In this document: positions 19,749-29,988 of the stretch, piece after piece
How the letters are laid out: the number at the start of each line of letters is the position of its first letter
Position numbering within the stretch: the stretch's first letter is position 1
NCBI RefSeq assembly: GCF_001598255.1
Contig: NZ_BCYP01000001.1
Coordinates: 230,308-294,307 of the forward strand
Reading direction: 5' to 3'
Source: Mitsuaria chitosanitabida ATCC BAA-476 = NBRC 102408
GTDB taxonomy: Bacteria > Pseudomonadota > Gammaproteobacteria > Burkholderiales > Burkholderiaceae_C
DNA: 64,000 bases
The notes under the pieces: generated by a model
The model's input: the letters and a program-made list of their open reading frames with translations, nothing else
What the model was told of the DNA's origin: nothing
Databases searched by the model: none
Translations under genes and position numbers: made by a program

Positions 19749-21323
19749 GTGCTTCACCCCGTCACTTGGAAGACGCGCCTCGCGGGCATCGCCGCGGCCG
19801 TGTTCTTCACCGGTCTGGCTCAAGCCGCCGAGCCCGTCGCCAGTACCCCGAGCGCCGTCACCGCCGACCAGTCGGTCTCCGCCCAGCTGCTCCAGCTCAT
19901 CGACGGCCTGCGCTCCGGTCTCACCCCCACCGTGGCCGACATCGAGTCCCGCCACCTTGCCGGCGCCGAGCCGCTCGCCCTCTCCATCGCAGCCCTCAAC
20001 CGCGAGCTCAACCAGCTCGCGCTTGGCTATGGCCACCGCCGGCGCGCCTTCGAGCCCTCCGCGCTGCTCTCCGCCGAATCCTGGCTCGCGACCGACGACG
20101 ATCGCCGCAGCGTCCGCGCCCGCATGGACAGCTTCGGCGAGCTGATCGACCAGTTCGAACTCGACACCCGCGATGCCCTGAAGCGCGGCGAAGCCGCCAT
20201 GACCGAGGCCTATGCGCAGACGCCGGAGTCGGTCCGCCGCGACTTGCCCAAGGACTTCGTTCCCGGCCTTCTCGCCAAGACGCGCAAGACCTTGCGCGAA
20301 TACATGCTCATCGAGAAGTCCCGCCTGACCGAGGTCCTCGACCTCCTGGCGCATCTGGACCGCCACCACGACCAGGTCAGCCTGCGCACCGATCCCAGCC
20401 CGCATCTGGCGATCTCGAACCGTGCGGTGGAGAAGAAGTTCCGCGCACAAGTGGCTCGCGTGGAGGCGCTCACCCAGCGCCTCGTCGCCATGAACTTTCT
20501 CCCCGAGGTTCAACTCGAACTGAGCCGCCCCAAGTTCGTCCCCGCCATCCAATCCGCCCCGCCCGCGAGCAGCGCCAGCAGCCCTGCCAACGAGAACAGC
20601 AGCGCGCTCCAGCCCAACACCTACGCAGCCGCCCAATTCGCCAAGCTCATGCGTGGCATCGGCCAGGGCATCATCCCCAGCGACGAGCAGGTCAAGGTCC
20701 TCCGCATCGGCGACATGGAACCCTGGGTTCTCGCCATGCTCGGCTTCCACCGCGGCATGAACGAGCTCGGCAACGGCTATCAGACGCAGATGGCGGAGTT
20801 CGTGCCGAACCGCCTCCTCACCGCCCAGAACGTCGTGGACGCGCCTGCTCGCAAGGCCCTTCGCGGCAAGCTCGCCGCCGCCGCGAAACTGGTCACGCAA
20901 TACGACGCCGATGCCCAGGCCTTCCTGCAGCGCTCCGAAGGGGTCATGGCCAAGGCCTACCTGAAGATCCCGGCTTCCGATCGCGCCGCGTTCTCGGATC
21001 CCCTCGGCACCTTGCCCGTGACCCGCATGCGCCAGCTCCTGCGGCGCTACGTCGACCTGGAGCAGCAACGCCAGGCCGAGACCCTCGGCGTCGTGCAGAT
21101 GCTCGATGACCACGCGGACGGCGTCCGCTGGAGCCAGGGCACCCAGCCGCGTCTGGAGATCCTGGACGACGCTCTGCTGGAGGACTTCCGCGCCCGCGGT
21201 CAACGCATCGACGCGCTCGGCGAACGCATCCAGGCGCTGTTCGCCGGACCCATCGCGCAGAACGAGCAGGCCGAGCGCCAGCTCGACGAGAGGATCCGCG
21301 CCACCGAGGGCGCCAAGCCATGA
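19749..21323 (+). CDS. Secreted protein with two copies of an unrecognised repeat unit
   Basis: Start chosen at GTG 19749 because AGGGAGG lies eight bases upstream and a signal peptide follows at once (LAGIAAAVFFTGLAQAAEP). The 524-residue product consists of two homologous ~200-residue halves, about 40-245 and 280-500. Each half ends in the same pattern. Half 1 has LREYMLIEKSRLTEVLDLL ... SPHLAISNRAVEKKFRAQV. Half 2 has LRRYVDLEQQRQAETLGVV, then MLDDHADG, then PRLEILDDALLEDFRARG. Both are predicted mostly helical. The next gene, overlapping by ATGA, encodes one more unit. No known domain is recognised; a periplasmic location is inferred from the signal peptide. Confidence 0.68.
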   Translation: MLHPVTWKTRLAGIAAAVFFTGLAQAAEPVASTPSAVTADQSVSAQLLQLIDGLRSGLTPTVADIESRHLAGAEPLALSIAALNRELNQLALGYGHRRRAFEPSALLSAESWLATDDDRRSVRARMDSFGELIDQFELDTRDALKRGEAAMTEAYAQTPESVRRDLPKDFVPGLLAKTRKTLREYMLIEKSRLTEVLDLLAHLDRHHDQVSLRTDPSPHLAISNRAVEKKFRAQVARVEALTQRLVAMNFLPEVQLELSRPKFVPAIQSAPPASSASSPANENSSALQPNTYAAAQFAKLMRGIGQGIIPSDEQVKVLRIGDMEPWVLAMLGFHRGMNELGNGYQTQMAEFVPNRLLTAQNVVDAPARKALRGKLAAAAKLVTQYDADAQAFLQRSEGVMAKAYLKIPASDRAAFSDPLGTLPVTRMRQLLRRYVDLEQQRQAETLGVVQMLDDHADGVRWSQGTQPRLEILDDALLEDFRARGQRIDALGERIQALFAGPIAQNEQAERQLDERIRATEGAKP

Positions 21324-22141
21324 GAACCGCCCTCATCGCCGTAGCCGCGGCGCTGGCCTTCTCGCCCATCGCGCGCGCCGACGCTCCGCCGACGGGATCC
21401 CCCGCCGCATCGTCCTCCAAGGCGGCCACCGTGTCTCCCGAGCAGGTCATCGCCGCCATCACGGCATTCGGCGAACTGATCGCCGACCTGAATCGCGGCG
21501 AGACGATCACCGACGCGCAGGTGAGGGCGCGTCCGCTCGGCGGCCTCGAGTCGCTCGCGATCGCCTTCGTGGCCTCCCACCGCGAACTCCGCGACATCAC
21601 CACCCGCTATCTCGCGCGCCGTCAGGCGCTCAGCCTCGCCAGGCTCATGAGCGCCAGCCAGCTCGCCACCCGCGCCGATCGCGACTCAGCCCGAGCCCAG
21701 ATCGCTCAGGCCGAGCAAGCACTCGATGGATACATCGGCGAGATGGTCCCCGCCTTGAAGCGCTCGAAGGCCTCGCTCGACGCCGCCTACGCGGCGACGC
21801 CCGCCGAGTTCGGCGTGCCTCGCGAGGTCATCACAACCTCGCCCGGCCGGACGCGTCTCCACTTCCTGAACTTCTTCCCGCTGGAGAAACTGCGGCAGTC
21901 GACGGCCCTCGCCATCGTGCAACTGCTGGACGACCACCCGGACAGCTTCCAGCTCAGCGCCGACACGCCCCCTCGGCTCGAGTTCCGCGACGACGCCGTG
22001 CTCGCGCGGTACCGCGTCCTCTCCGGCCGCATGAACGCCCAGGCCCAGGCCATCGCGGACCTGGACCCCCTCCTCACCGCGCCGAACGACCTGATCCAGC
22101 GCGCGCTGGAGGAGCTCGACAAGCCCGACGCGGGGACGTGA
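21320..22141 (+). CDS. Secreted protein with one copy of the same repeat unit
   Basis: Predicted 273-residue protein with signal peptide (ALIAVAAALAFSPIARADAP). Its single unit aligns with those of the upstream gene: LEKLRQSTALAIVQLLDDHPDSF, PRLEFRDDAVLARYRVLSGRM, and an early SLAIAFVASHRELRDI matching LALSIAALNRELNQLALGYG. The ATG overlaps the previous stop (ATGA), so the two are translationally coupled and likely act together. Function unknown; the fold looks helical, with no catalytic residues evident. Confidence 0.66.
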   Translation: MRTALIAVAAALAFSPIARADAPPTGSPAASSSKAATVSPEQVIAAITAFGELIADLNRGETITDAQVRARPLGGLESLAIAFVASHRELRDITTRYLARRQALSLARLMSASQLATRADRDSARAQIAQAEQALDGYIGEMVPALKRSKASLDAAYAATPAEFGVPREVITTSPGRTRLHFLNFFPLEKLRQSTALAIVQLLDDHPDSFQLSADTPPRLEFRDDAVLARYRVLSGRMNAQAQAIADLDPLLTAPNDLIQRALEELDKPDAGT

Positions 22142-22152
22142 TCGCCCGCGCG

Positions 22153-22170
22153 GCGCATGAGCTCATGCGC
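22153..22170. repeat. Perfect 18-bp palindrome between repeat-protein gene and metY
   Basis: GCGCATGAGCTCATGCGC reads the same on both strands. It lies 12 bases after the upstream stop codon and 66 bases before the metY start. It could be the stem of a terminator without a T-tail or an operator for metY. Nothing in the sequence decides between these. Confidence 0.6.
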
Positions 22171-22236
22171 AAACCTCACTTCGCCCTCCCGCCGCCCAGC
22201 CCCTAGCCTCTCCCCGTCATCCACGCGGAGAGCCCC

Positions 22237-23550
<1,314 letters not shown>

Positions 23551-23564
23551 ACCGCCGCCTGCCG

Positions 23565-25403
23565 TCACTCCTCGCCCAGGGCCCAGGCCACGTAGACCAG
23601 CGGGGCATTCCAGTTGATGGCCACCTCGTTGCTCGCGTAGCTGCAGAAGTGATCCAGGTAGGACAGCGCCGGCAATGTCGACGGGTAGGGGACCGGGCAG
23701 CCCGCCACGTCCTGGCGGCCCGCGTTCGGGCCGCCGACGACGAAGCCCGGGACCGGTGCGCCCGCGCGTCCCGCCTCCGACGGCCGGTGATGCGGATGCC
23801 GGGGAGAGTGCGCGCCGAAGCCCGTCACCATCGACATGCCCAGCGGGTTGCGCCCGAGCACGTAGTCGAGCAGGTCCTGCGCCGCGCGCCGGTAGGGGCG
23901 GTCGGCGCCCGGGGCCAGCCGGTCTGCCTGCAGCAGCACCATCGCCTCGTTGAGCACCGTCCCGTTGCTGCCCCAGCCGAAGTCCGGCACTGCGAGCGCG
24001 ACGCCCCAGCTGGACCTCGCGGATTTCGCCAACAGCTGATCGGCCAGCGCGAGGACGCGTCGCTCGATCAATGCCGGATCCGCCGCCGGGGTCAGGTCGT
24101 GACGATGCGTCGCCAGCGACATCCATGCCAGGCCGCGCACGTCGTTCCATGAGGGCACCGTCATCGCCGTGCGCGCCGGCCGCAGGGCCGTGAGGAAGGC
24201 GTCCTCGCGCGTGGTGATGTAGAGCTCCGCCGCGGCCCAGGCGAACTCGTCGTCCAGCGTGTCATCGCCGTACTCGCCGGTGTGGATGTCCGGCGGCTGG
24301 CGGTAGATCGCGTCCGGATGCGCGCGCGCCCAGTCCCAGGCCGAACGCGCGGCCTTCAGCATCCGCGCCGACAGCCCCGGCCGCTGCGCCTCGAAGTCTC
24401 GAAACACGCGGCTCCCGACCGCCATCACCGCGGCGAAGTCCAGCGCGGCCGCCGTGCTCTTCTGAACGACCACACGCGTGCCGGCGGCGCTCGCCACGTC
24501 CGGCATCACGGTGCCGTCGAACCGCGGGCTGGTCAGCTTGTGATAGACGCCGCCATCGTCCGGATCCTGCATCGTCAGCATCCAGTCGAGGTTCCACAGC
24601 GCCTCGTTGAGCAGGTCTGGCAGGCCGTTGCCGCTCTCCGGCAGGCCGACGCGCAGCGCGCGCCAGCGCGCCGGCGCCTGCTCGTAGGCGGCCAGCAGGG
24701 TGTAGACCGAGATGCCGGAGTTGACGATGTACTTGTTGTAGTCGCCCGCGTCGTACCAGCCCTTGGGACTGGCGATCACATCGCCGGCGCGGCGCTTCGG
24801 CCCGGCCGCCGAGGCGTGGATCAGCACCCTCGTGTCCGGATGCCCCGCGGCCCGCGCGTGCACGTCCGCCAGGGCCGGTGTCAGCGCGATGCCCGAGCGG
24901 TTGAAGTAGAAGGCCCGGATCGCCGCCGCGGTCAGGGCGTCGTATGCGCCGTCCCCGATGCGGAACGGCGCCGAGTCCGCCAGTCCCGCCACCCGCAGGA
25001 CGTAGCGCCCAGGCGTGGTGATCGCGCTGAAGTCGGCGATCCGCACGGCCAGCCCCGCGGGCGGCCACATCGCCGCGGGCCCGAGCGGCCCGGTCAGCGC
25101 GACGCGCCCGGTGCCGAGCTCGACCACGGCGAAGCGGATCGCCGTGCCCGCCGGCACCGTCGCCCGCTTGGACGCCGACGGCAGGAAACCGATCTGATTC
25201 AGCGCGATGGCGGGGGCGCTCGATGCGGCGGCCGCGCTCGCGGCGACAGGCGCTGGCGCATCGGCGCCTGGCGCCGGCTCGGTCTGCACGATGGCCGCCA
25301 TCGCGCTGCCCGGCAGCGCGGCGAGGACCAAGGGCAGAGCGAACGCCAGTCCCAGGCGACCCGCGAAGCGATGCGCGCAAGGGCCAGCGAAGCCGCGTCG
25401 CAT
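23565..25403 (-). CDS. Glycoside hydrolase family 9 endoglucanase
   Basis: Secreted cellulase/beta-1,4-glucanase of 612 residues. After a signal peptide (LGLAFALPLVLAALPGSAMA) and an Ala/Pro linker comes an Ig-like CelD_N domain (about 65-150, starting IALNQIGFLPSASKRAT). The (alpha/alpha)6 GH9 domain follows, with GWYDAGDYNKY (catalytic Asp 218/221) and, near the C-terminus, ASNEVAINWNAPLVY with the proton donor Glu 593. It begins 11 bases after the LacI-family gene on the same strand, so the regulator and enzyme are likely co-transcribed. It probably supplies cello-oligosaccharides to the divergent uptake operon. Confidence 0.92.
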   Translation of the reverse strand: MRRGFAGPCAHRFAGRLGLAFALPLVLAALPGSAMAAIVQTEPAPGADAPAPVAASAAAASSAPAIALNQIGFLPSASKRATVPAGTAIRFAVVELGTGRVALTGPLGPAAMWPPAGLAVRIADFSAITTPGRYVLRVAGLADSAPFRIGDGAYDALTAAAIRAFYFNRSGIALTPALADVHARAAGHPDTRVLIHASAAGPKRRAGDVIASPKGWYDAGDYNKYIVNSGISVYTLLAAYEQAPARWRALRVGLPESGNGLPDLLNEALWNLDWMLTMQDPDDGGVYHKLTSPRFDGTVMPDVASAAGTRVVVQKSTAAALDFAAVMAVGSRVFRDFEAQRPGLSARMLKAARSAWDWARAHPDAIYRQPPDIHTGEYGDDTLDDEFAWAAAELYITTREDAFLTALRPARTAMTVPSWNDVRGLAWMSLATHRHDLTPAADPALIERRVLALADQLLAKSARSSWGVALAVPDFGWGSNGTVLNEAMVLLQADRLAPGADRPYRRAAQDLLDYVLGRNPLGMSMVTGFGAHSPRHPHHRPSEAGRAGAPVPGFVVGGPNAGRQDVAGCPVPYPSTLPALSYLDHFCSYASNEVAINWNAPLVYVAWALGEE

Positions 25404-25414
25404 GCCGCCGCGAC

Positions 25415-26494
25415 TCAGCGCGCGCGCGCCGATCGCGCCTTGGAGGCGGCCGGCGGCGAGGTGGTGGTTTCACGCACTTCCAGCCGGATCGCCGGCACCA
25501 CGGGCGCCGGCTCTTCCGGAGCGGCGCCCAGCTCGGCCAGCAGCGCCCAGGCCGCCGCCTGGCCCATCGCGAAGGTGTGCTGCCTGACCGTCGTCACCGG
25601 CGGCGTCATGTACTTGGACTGCGACAGGTCGTCGAAGCCCACCAGCGACAGCGCCTCCGGCACCTGCACGCCGCGGCGGTGCAGCACCAGCTTCGCGCCC
25701 CACAGCGATTGGTCGTTGGCGCAGAACACCGCCGTGAAGTCATGCCCCGAGGCCAGCAGCGTCTCCATCGCCGTGATGCCGCCGCCCTCCATGAAGTCGC
25801 CTTCCACGATCAGCGCCGGATCCACGCTCAGGCCCGCCTGGCGGTGCGCCAGCATGAAGCCTTCCTTGCGCTCCTGCGCATCGACCTGGTTCGCCGGCCC
25901 GGCGATGTGGGCGATGCGGCGGTGGCCCAGCTGGATCAGGTGCTCGGTGGCCAAGCGGCCGCCCTCCACCTGGTCCTGATAGAAGGAGATCACCCCCGGC
26001 GCGCTCATCCGCCGACCGATCACCGCCACCGGCTGCTGCTGCGCCAGCTCCGCGATCTGCGCGTCGCTCATGCGGCCGCCCAGCACGATCAGGCCGTCGA
26101 CCTTGCGCGCGGTCAGCAGCGCCACGCGCTCGATCTCCTCCTCCGGATTCCAGTGCCCCGGCACGACGATGGGCGCATACCCGCTCCCCGTCAGCGCCTG
26201 GTCCACGCCCTTGGCCGCGTTGGCGAAGTAGGGGCTCTCCAGCTCCTGCGTCAGCACGCCGATCGTGTGCGTCGAGCCGCTGCGCAGCCCCCGCGCCGAC
26301 AGGTTGGGCCGGAACTTCAGCTTCTGGATCGCCGCCTCGACCGCGCGGCGCTTGTCCTCCGCGACGCGAGCCGCCCCGGTCAGGATCCGCGACACCGTCG
26401 CCGGCGACACCCCCGCTAGACGCGCGACGTCCTGCACCGTGGCGGCCTCGGGCTTGGCCCGGGGCGAGGAAAGACTCGATGGACTCGATGCCAT
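25415..26494 (-). CDS. LacI-family transcription regulator
   Basis: Predicted 359-residue sugar-responsive repressor. The N-terminal helix-turn-helix is TVQDVARLAGVSPATVSRIL, followed by the hinge NLSARGLRSGSTHTIGVL and a periplasmic-binding-protein-like effector domain (GLIVLGGRM, IAHIAGPANQVDAQERKEGF, FCANDQSLWGAKL, VGFDDLSQSKYMTPPVTTVRQ). The start at 26494 is chosen because the HTH follows after a short Ser/Pro leader; a much longer in-frame reading upstream is the shadow of the divergent gene. It lies between the GH9 gene (11 bases downstream) and the divergent ABC operon. By position it controls the beta-glucan locus, with a cello-oligosaccharide as plausible effector. Confidence 0.93.
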   Translation of the reverse strand: MASSPSSLSSPRAKPEAATVQDVARLAGVSPATVSRILTGAARVAEDKRRAVEAAIQKLKFRPNLSARGLRSGSTHTIGVLTQELESPYFANAAKGVDQALTGSGYAPIVVPGHWNPEEEIERVALLTARKVDGLIVLGGRMSDAQIAELAQQQPVAVIGRRMSAPGVISFYQDQVEGGRLATEHLIQLGHRRIAHIAGPANQVDAQERKEGFMLAHRQAGLSVDPALIVEGDFMEGGGITAMETLLASGHDFTAVFCANDQSLWGAKLVLHRRGVQVPEALSLVGFDDLSQSKYMTPPVTTVRQHTFAMGQAAAWALLAELGAAPEEPAPVVPAIRLEVRETTTSPPAASKARSARAR

Positions 26495-26617
26495 GAATGA
26501 CGGGCGCTCGTGACGCCGGTGAACCGATCCGCCGGATGATAACGATTTCGCGTCATCCACGAGACACCGCCCCGTCTCCCGGCCTAGGGACTTCCCTGAA
26601 GTGACGCGATTCCCGGT

Positions 26618-26633
26618 TTGACAACGTTGACAA
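26618..26633. promoter_or_regulatory. Candidate LacI-family operator overlapping -35 elements
   Basis: TTGACAACGTTGACAA is a 16-bp near-palindrome (one mismatched pair) with the central CG typical of LacI-family operators. It contains TTGACA, the -35 consensus, twice (26618-26623 and 26627-26632). It lies in the 231-base gap between the divergent lacI-type gene and the binding-protein gene, 93 bases before the latter's ATG. Repressor bound here would block transcription. No convincing -10 box was found. Confidence 0.55.
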
Positions 26634-26725
26634 GCCGATTCCCGCACAGGCAGACTGCATGAATTCGATTTCAAAGCCGCTGAGACAAGGCTGCGTTCCG
26701 GGGCTCCGGAGCGTCGACAACAGGA

Positions 26726-28003
26726 ATGAACATGAGATCGCTGAGGCGCCGAGACGCCCTGACGCTGCTGTCCTGCGCGGCGGTCGCCGGTGTGGCCCAG
26801 GCCGCGCCGATCCGGCTCACCGTCGCGACCTACCCCGACCTGGACCGCGCGTTGAAGCTGGCCTTGCCGGCCTTCGCCCGCCTGCATCCGGGGGTGGTGG
26901 TCAACATCGTGTCGCTCGCCCACAAGGATCACCACACCGCCATGACCACCGCGCTCGCGGCCGGCGCCGCGCTGCCGGACCTGATCGCGCTTGATATGGA
27001 TTTCATGGGCAAGTTCCTGGATTCCGCCGGGCTCGAGGACCTGAGCCGGCCGCCCTTCAGCGCCGCCGTGGACGAGTCCCGCATCGCGCGCTTCGCCTGG
27101 CGTGCCGGCGTCAACCGACACGGCGAGATCAAGGCCCTGCCGGTCGACGTCGGCCCGGGGGCGCTGTTCTACCGCCGGGACCTGCTGGAGCGGGCCGGAC
27201 TTCAGGAAAACGATCTCACGGCGTCGTGGACGGGCTTCATCGCCGCGGGCCGGAAGCTGCGCGCCGCCACCGGCGCCTACCTGGTCGCGCATGCCCAGGA
27301 CCTCAAGGACATCCGCATCCGCGCCGGGCTGTCGGACGGGGAGGGCGTGTTCTTCGACGCCCAGGGGCGCAGCCTGGTCCGGACCGAGCGCTTCCAGCGC
27401 GCCTTCGAGTTGGCGCTCCAGGCGCGCGACGCCGGCATCGACGCCCGCGTGCGCGCCTGGACCAACGAATGGGCCGAGGGCTTCCGCCGCGACGCCATCG
27501 CGGCCCAGATGATGGGCTCCTGGCTGGGCGGTCATCTGAAGCACTGGATCGCGCCGGCGACCGCCGGGAAGTGGCGCTCCGCGCCGCTCCCGGAGGGCGT
27601 GGCCGCGGCCTGGGGCGGCTCGTTCTATGCCATCCCGGTGCACTCGCGCCAGAAGGCGCTGGCCTGGGACCTGCTGCGACTGCTGTCGCTGGACCGCGAC
27701 CAGCAACTGGCCGCCTTCCGCTCGCTCGACGCCTTCCCGGTGCTGCTGAGCGCGCAGGACGACGACTTCCTCGCCGAGCCCATCGCCTTCCTCGGTGGCG
27801 AGCCGGCGCGCCTGCAATGGCGTGACATGGCGCGGCGGGTGCCCGCGCTCGCGCTCGATCGCTACGACGCGGTCGCCGACGAGGTCGTCCGCAACGAGCT
27901 CGACCTGGTGCTGCAGCGCCGCAAGGACATCGGGCCCGCCCTGGCCGATGCCCGCGCCGCGATCGAGCGCCGCGTGCGCCGCCGCCCCGACCCGCGCGGC
28001 TGA
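26726..28003 (+). CDS. Sugar ABC transporter substrate-binding protein (family 1)
   Basis: Periplasmic binding protein of 425 residues for the CUT1 transporter encoded next. It has an N-terminal export signal with arginines (MRSLRRRDALTLLSCAAVAGVAQA) that could be Tat or Sec. Family-1 features are VATYPDLDRALKLALPAFARLHPGV, LPDLIALDMDFMGKF, ALPVDVGPGALFYRRDLLE and MMGSWLGGHLKHW. First gene of the rightward sugar operon; GGAA lies before the ATG. Substrate inferred from neighbours: cellobiose or other beta-linked gluco-oligosaccharide. Confidence 0.9.
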   Translation: MNMRSLRRRDALTLLSCAAVAGVAQAAPIRLTVATYPDLDRALKLALPAFARLHPGVVVNIVSLAHKDHHTAMTTALAAGAALPDLIALDMDFMGKFLDSAGLEDLSRPPFSAAVDESRIARFAWRAGVNRHGEIKALPVDVGPGALFYRRDLLERAGLQENDLTASWTGFIAAGRKLRAATGAYLVAHAQDLKDIRIRAGLSDGEGVFFDAQGRSLVRTERFQRAFELALQARDAGIDARVRAWTNEWAEGFRRDAIAAQMMGSWLGGHLKHWIAPATAGKWRSAPLPEGVAAAWGGSFYAIPVHSRQKALAWDLLRLLSLDRDQQLAAFRSLDAFPVLLSAQDDDFLAEPIAFLGGEPARLQWRDMARRVPALALDRYDAVADEVVRNELDLVLQRRKDIGPALADARAAIERRVRRRPDPRG

Positions 28004-28057
28004 GCGCCCCGCCGACACGATGTCCGCAGACACGCCGCCCGCCCACCGGATCCCCCC

Positions 28058-29014
28058 ATGACCCTCCGCGCCCTCCTGTCCACCCGACCGCGACTGCCGC
28101 AGTCACTGCGCATCCCGCGCCGCTGGATGCCGTATCTCTTCATCAGCCCCTTCTTCCTGCTCTTCGCGGCCTTCGGTCTGTTCCCGCTGCTGTTCTCCAT
28201 CGTGCTGTCGCTGCACAGCTGGGATGCGGCCGCCGGCCTGGGCGCGATGCAGTGGGTGGGGCTGGACAACTACCTCTACGCGCTGACGCGCGACGACGGT
28301 CTGCGCGCCACGCTCTACAACACGCTGTGGCTGGCCGTGGTCGGCGGCGTGCCGCAGCACCTGGTCGCGCTGCCGCTGGCCTACTACCTGCACACCGCCT
28401 TCCGCCGCTGGCGCAATGGCGTGGTGGGGCTGTACTTCCTGCCCTTCATCACCTCGACGGTGGCCGTCTCGCTGGTGTTCTCGGCCTTGTTCTCCAAGGA
28501 CTTCGGCGCCATCAACGCGGCCCTGGGCGCGCTGCGCGACCTGCCGCTGCTGGGGTCACTGTTCCCCGCGGGCCCCGTCGACTGGGACCAGGCCGAGAAC
28601 ACGCGCTGGATGATCGCCATCGTGGTGTTCTGGCGCTACGTGGGCTGGAACACGGTGCTCTACCTGTCGGCCATCCAGACCATCCCGCGCGACCTGTTCG
28701 AGGCCGCCCGCGTCGACGGCGTCAGCGAACGCCAGACCTTCCTGCACATCGTCCTGCCGCAGCTGCGCCCCATGGTGTTCTTCGCGGTGACGCTGGCCAT
28801 CATCGGCAGCCTGCAGCTCTTCGAGGAGCCCTTCATCCTCACCGGCGGAACCGGCGGCTCCGGCCAGGCCGGCAAGACCGTCGCGATGCACCTGTACTCG
28901 GTGGCCTTCACCGACGGCGACTTCGGCACCGCCTCGGCCATCGCCTGGCTGCTGTTCCTGCTGATCGCCGGCGCCACCTGGCTCAACAACCGCCTGCTGG
29001 GCCGGCAGCGCTGA
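28058..29014 (+). CDS. Sugar ABC transporter permease (MalF type)
   Basis: Inner-membrane permease of 318 residues with six predicted membrane helices, the first at about 24-50 (PYLFISPFFLLFAAFGLFPLL). The EAA loop that docks the ATPase is EAARVDGVSERQTFLHIVLP. A periplasmic segment around residues 160-190 (DLPLLGSLFPAGPVDWDQ) is somewhat long. It lies 54 bases after the binding-protein gene and 39 bases before the second permease, in one operon. Confidence 0.93.
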   Translation: MTLRALLSTRPRLPQSLRIPRRWMPYLFISPFFLLFAAFGLFPLLFSIVLSLHSWDAAAGLGAMQWVGLDNYLYALTRDDGLRATLYNTLWLAVVGGVPQHLVALPLAYYLHTAFRRWRNGVVGLYFLPFITSTVAVSLVFSALFSKDFGAINAALGALRDLPLLGSLFPAGPVDWDQAENTRWMIAIVVFWRYVGWNTVLYLSAIQTIPRDLFEAARVDGVSERQTFLHIVLPQLRPMVFFAVTLAIIGSLQLFEEPFILTGGTGGSGQAGKTVAMHLYSVAFTDGDFGTASAIAWLLFLLIAGATWLNNRLLGRQR

Positions 29015-29053
29015 AGCCCGCGCCGACGTCCACGCCCAAGCGCCAGAGACCCC

Positions 29054-29941
29054 ATGTCCACCATGCTCACTTCCCCCGCCGACGCGCTCGACCGCGACGA
29101 CGCGCCGATCCGTCGCCGCCGATGGCCGGCCGGCCGCCTCGTCGGCCACGCCATCGTGCTGGCCGGCGCGCTGCTGATGTTCGCGCCCTTCTACCTGATG
29201 ATGGTCTTCGCGACCCACAGCAACGCGGACATCCTCTCGGTGCCGCCGCCGCTGTGGTTCGGCGACGCGCTGCCCGACAACCTCGCGCTGCTGCTGGATC
29301 GGCTGCCCTTCTTCTGGCGCAACCTGGGCTGGAGCTTCTACATCGCCTTCGCGGTGACGGCGCTGAACCTGCTGCTGTGCTCGCTGGCCGGCTACGCCTT
29401 CGCGCTGCTGGACTTCGCGGGGCGCGACCGGCTCTTCGGGCTGGTCGTGGCGACGCTGCTGCTGCCCGGCTTCCTCGGCATGGTGCCCACCGTGCTGACC
29501 ATGGCCTGGCTGGGCTGGCTCAATGAGCACAAGGCCCTGATCGTGCCGGGCGCCTGTGGCGCGCTGGGCATCTTCATGATGCGCCAGTACATCGGCGCCA
29601 GCGTGCCGCGCGAGCTGGTCGAGGCCGCGCGCCTGGACGGCTGCGGGGAGTTCGCGATCTTCTGGCGCATCGTGCTGCCGCTGACGCTGCCCGCGCTGGG
29701 CACGCTCGGGCTGATCACCTTCATCGGCTCGTGGAACAACTTCATGGGGCCGCTGGTCGTCATCCGCGACATGGACCTCTACACCGTGCCGCTGGCCCTG
29801 CGCGCGCTGCAGGGCAGCGGGCAGACGCCCTGGGGCGCGCTGAGCGCCGGCGCCGCCATCGCGGTGCTGCCCCTGCTGATCCTGTTCGTGGTGGCCTCGC
29901 GCCGCCTCATCGACGGCCTCACGGCCGGCGCCGTGAAGTGA
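29054..29941 (+). CDS. Sugar ABC transporter permease (MalG type)
   Basis: Second permease subunit, 295 residues, six predicted helices starting at about 30 (GHAIVLAGALLMFAPFYLMM). The EAA motif is EAARLDGCGEFAIFWRIVLPL, followed by WNNFMGPLVV, characteristic of MalG-like proteins. It works as a heterodimer with the preceding MalF-like subunit and the ATPase encoded two genes later. Confidence 0.93.
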   Translation: MSTMLTSPADALDRDDAPIRRRRWPAGRLVGHAIVLAGALLMFAPFYLMMVFATHSNADILSVPPPLWFGDALPDNLALLLDRLPFFWRNLGWSFYIAFAVTALNLLLCSLAGYAFALLDFAGRDRLFGLVVATLLLPGFLGMVPTVLTMAWLGWLNEHKALIVPGACGALGIFMMRQYIGASVPRELVEAARLDGCGEFAIFWRIVLPLTLPALGTLGLITFIGSWNNFMGPLVVIRDMDLYTVPLALRALQGSGQTPWGALSAGAAIAVLPLLILFVVASRRLIDGLTAGAVK

Positions 29942-29988
29942 GCCTCCCGCATCCCCCCGCATTTCTTGCGCATTCATCCCCGTTCCCC

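Noticed and set aside
22142..22236. SAM riboswitch before metY
   Set aside because: The 95-base leader has only an 18-bp palindrome and none of the conserved riboswitch core.
25415..28033. 872-codon minus-strand frame as one large fusion protein
   Set aside because: Only the last 359 residues are a LacI regulator; the rest is antisense to the binding-protein gene and crosses the promoter region.
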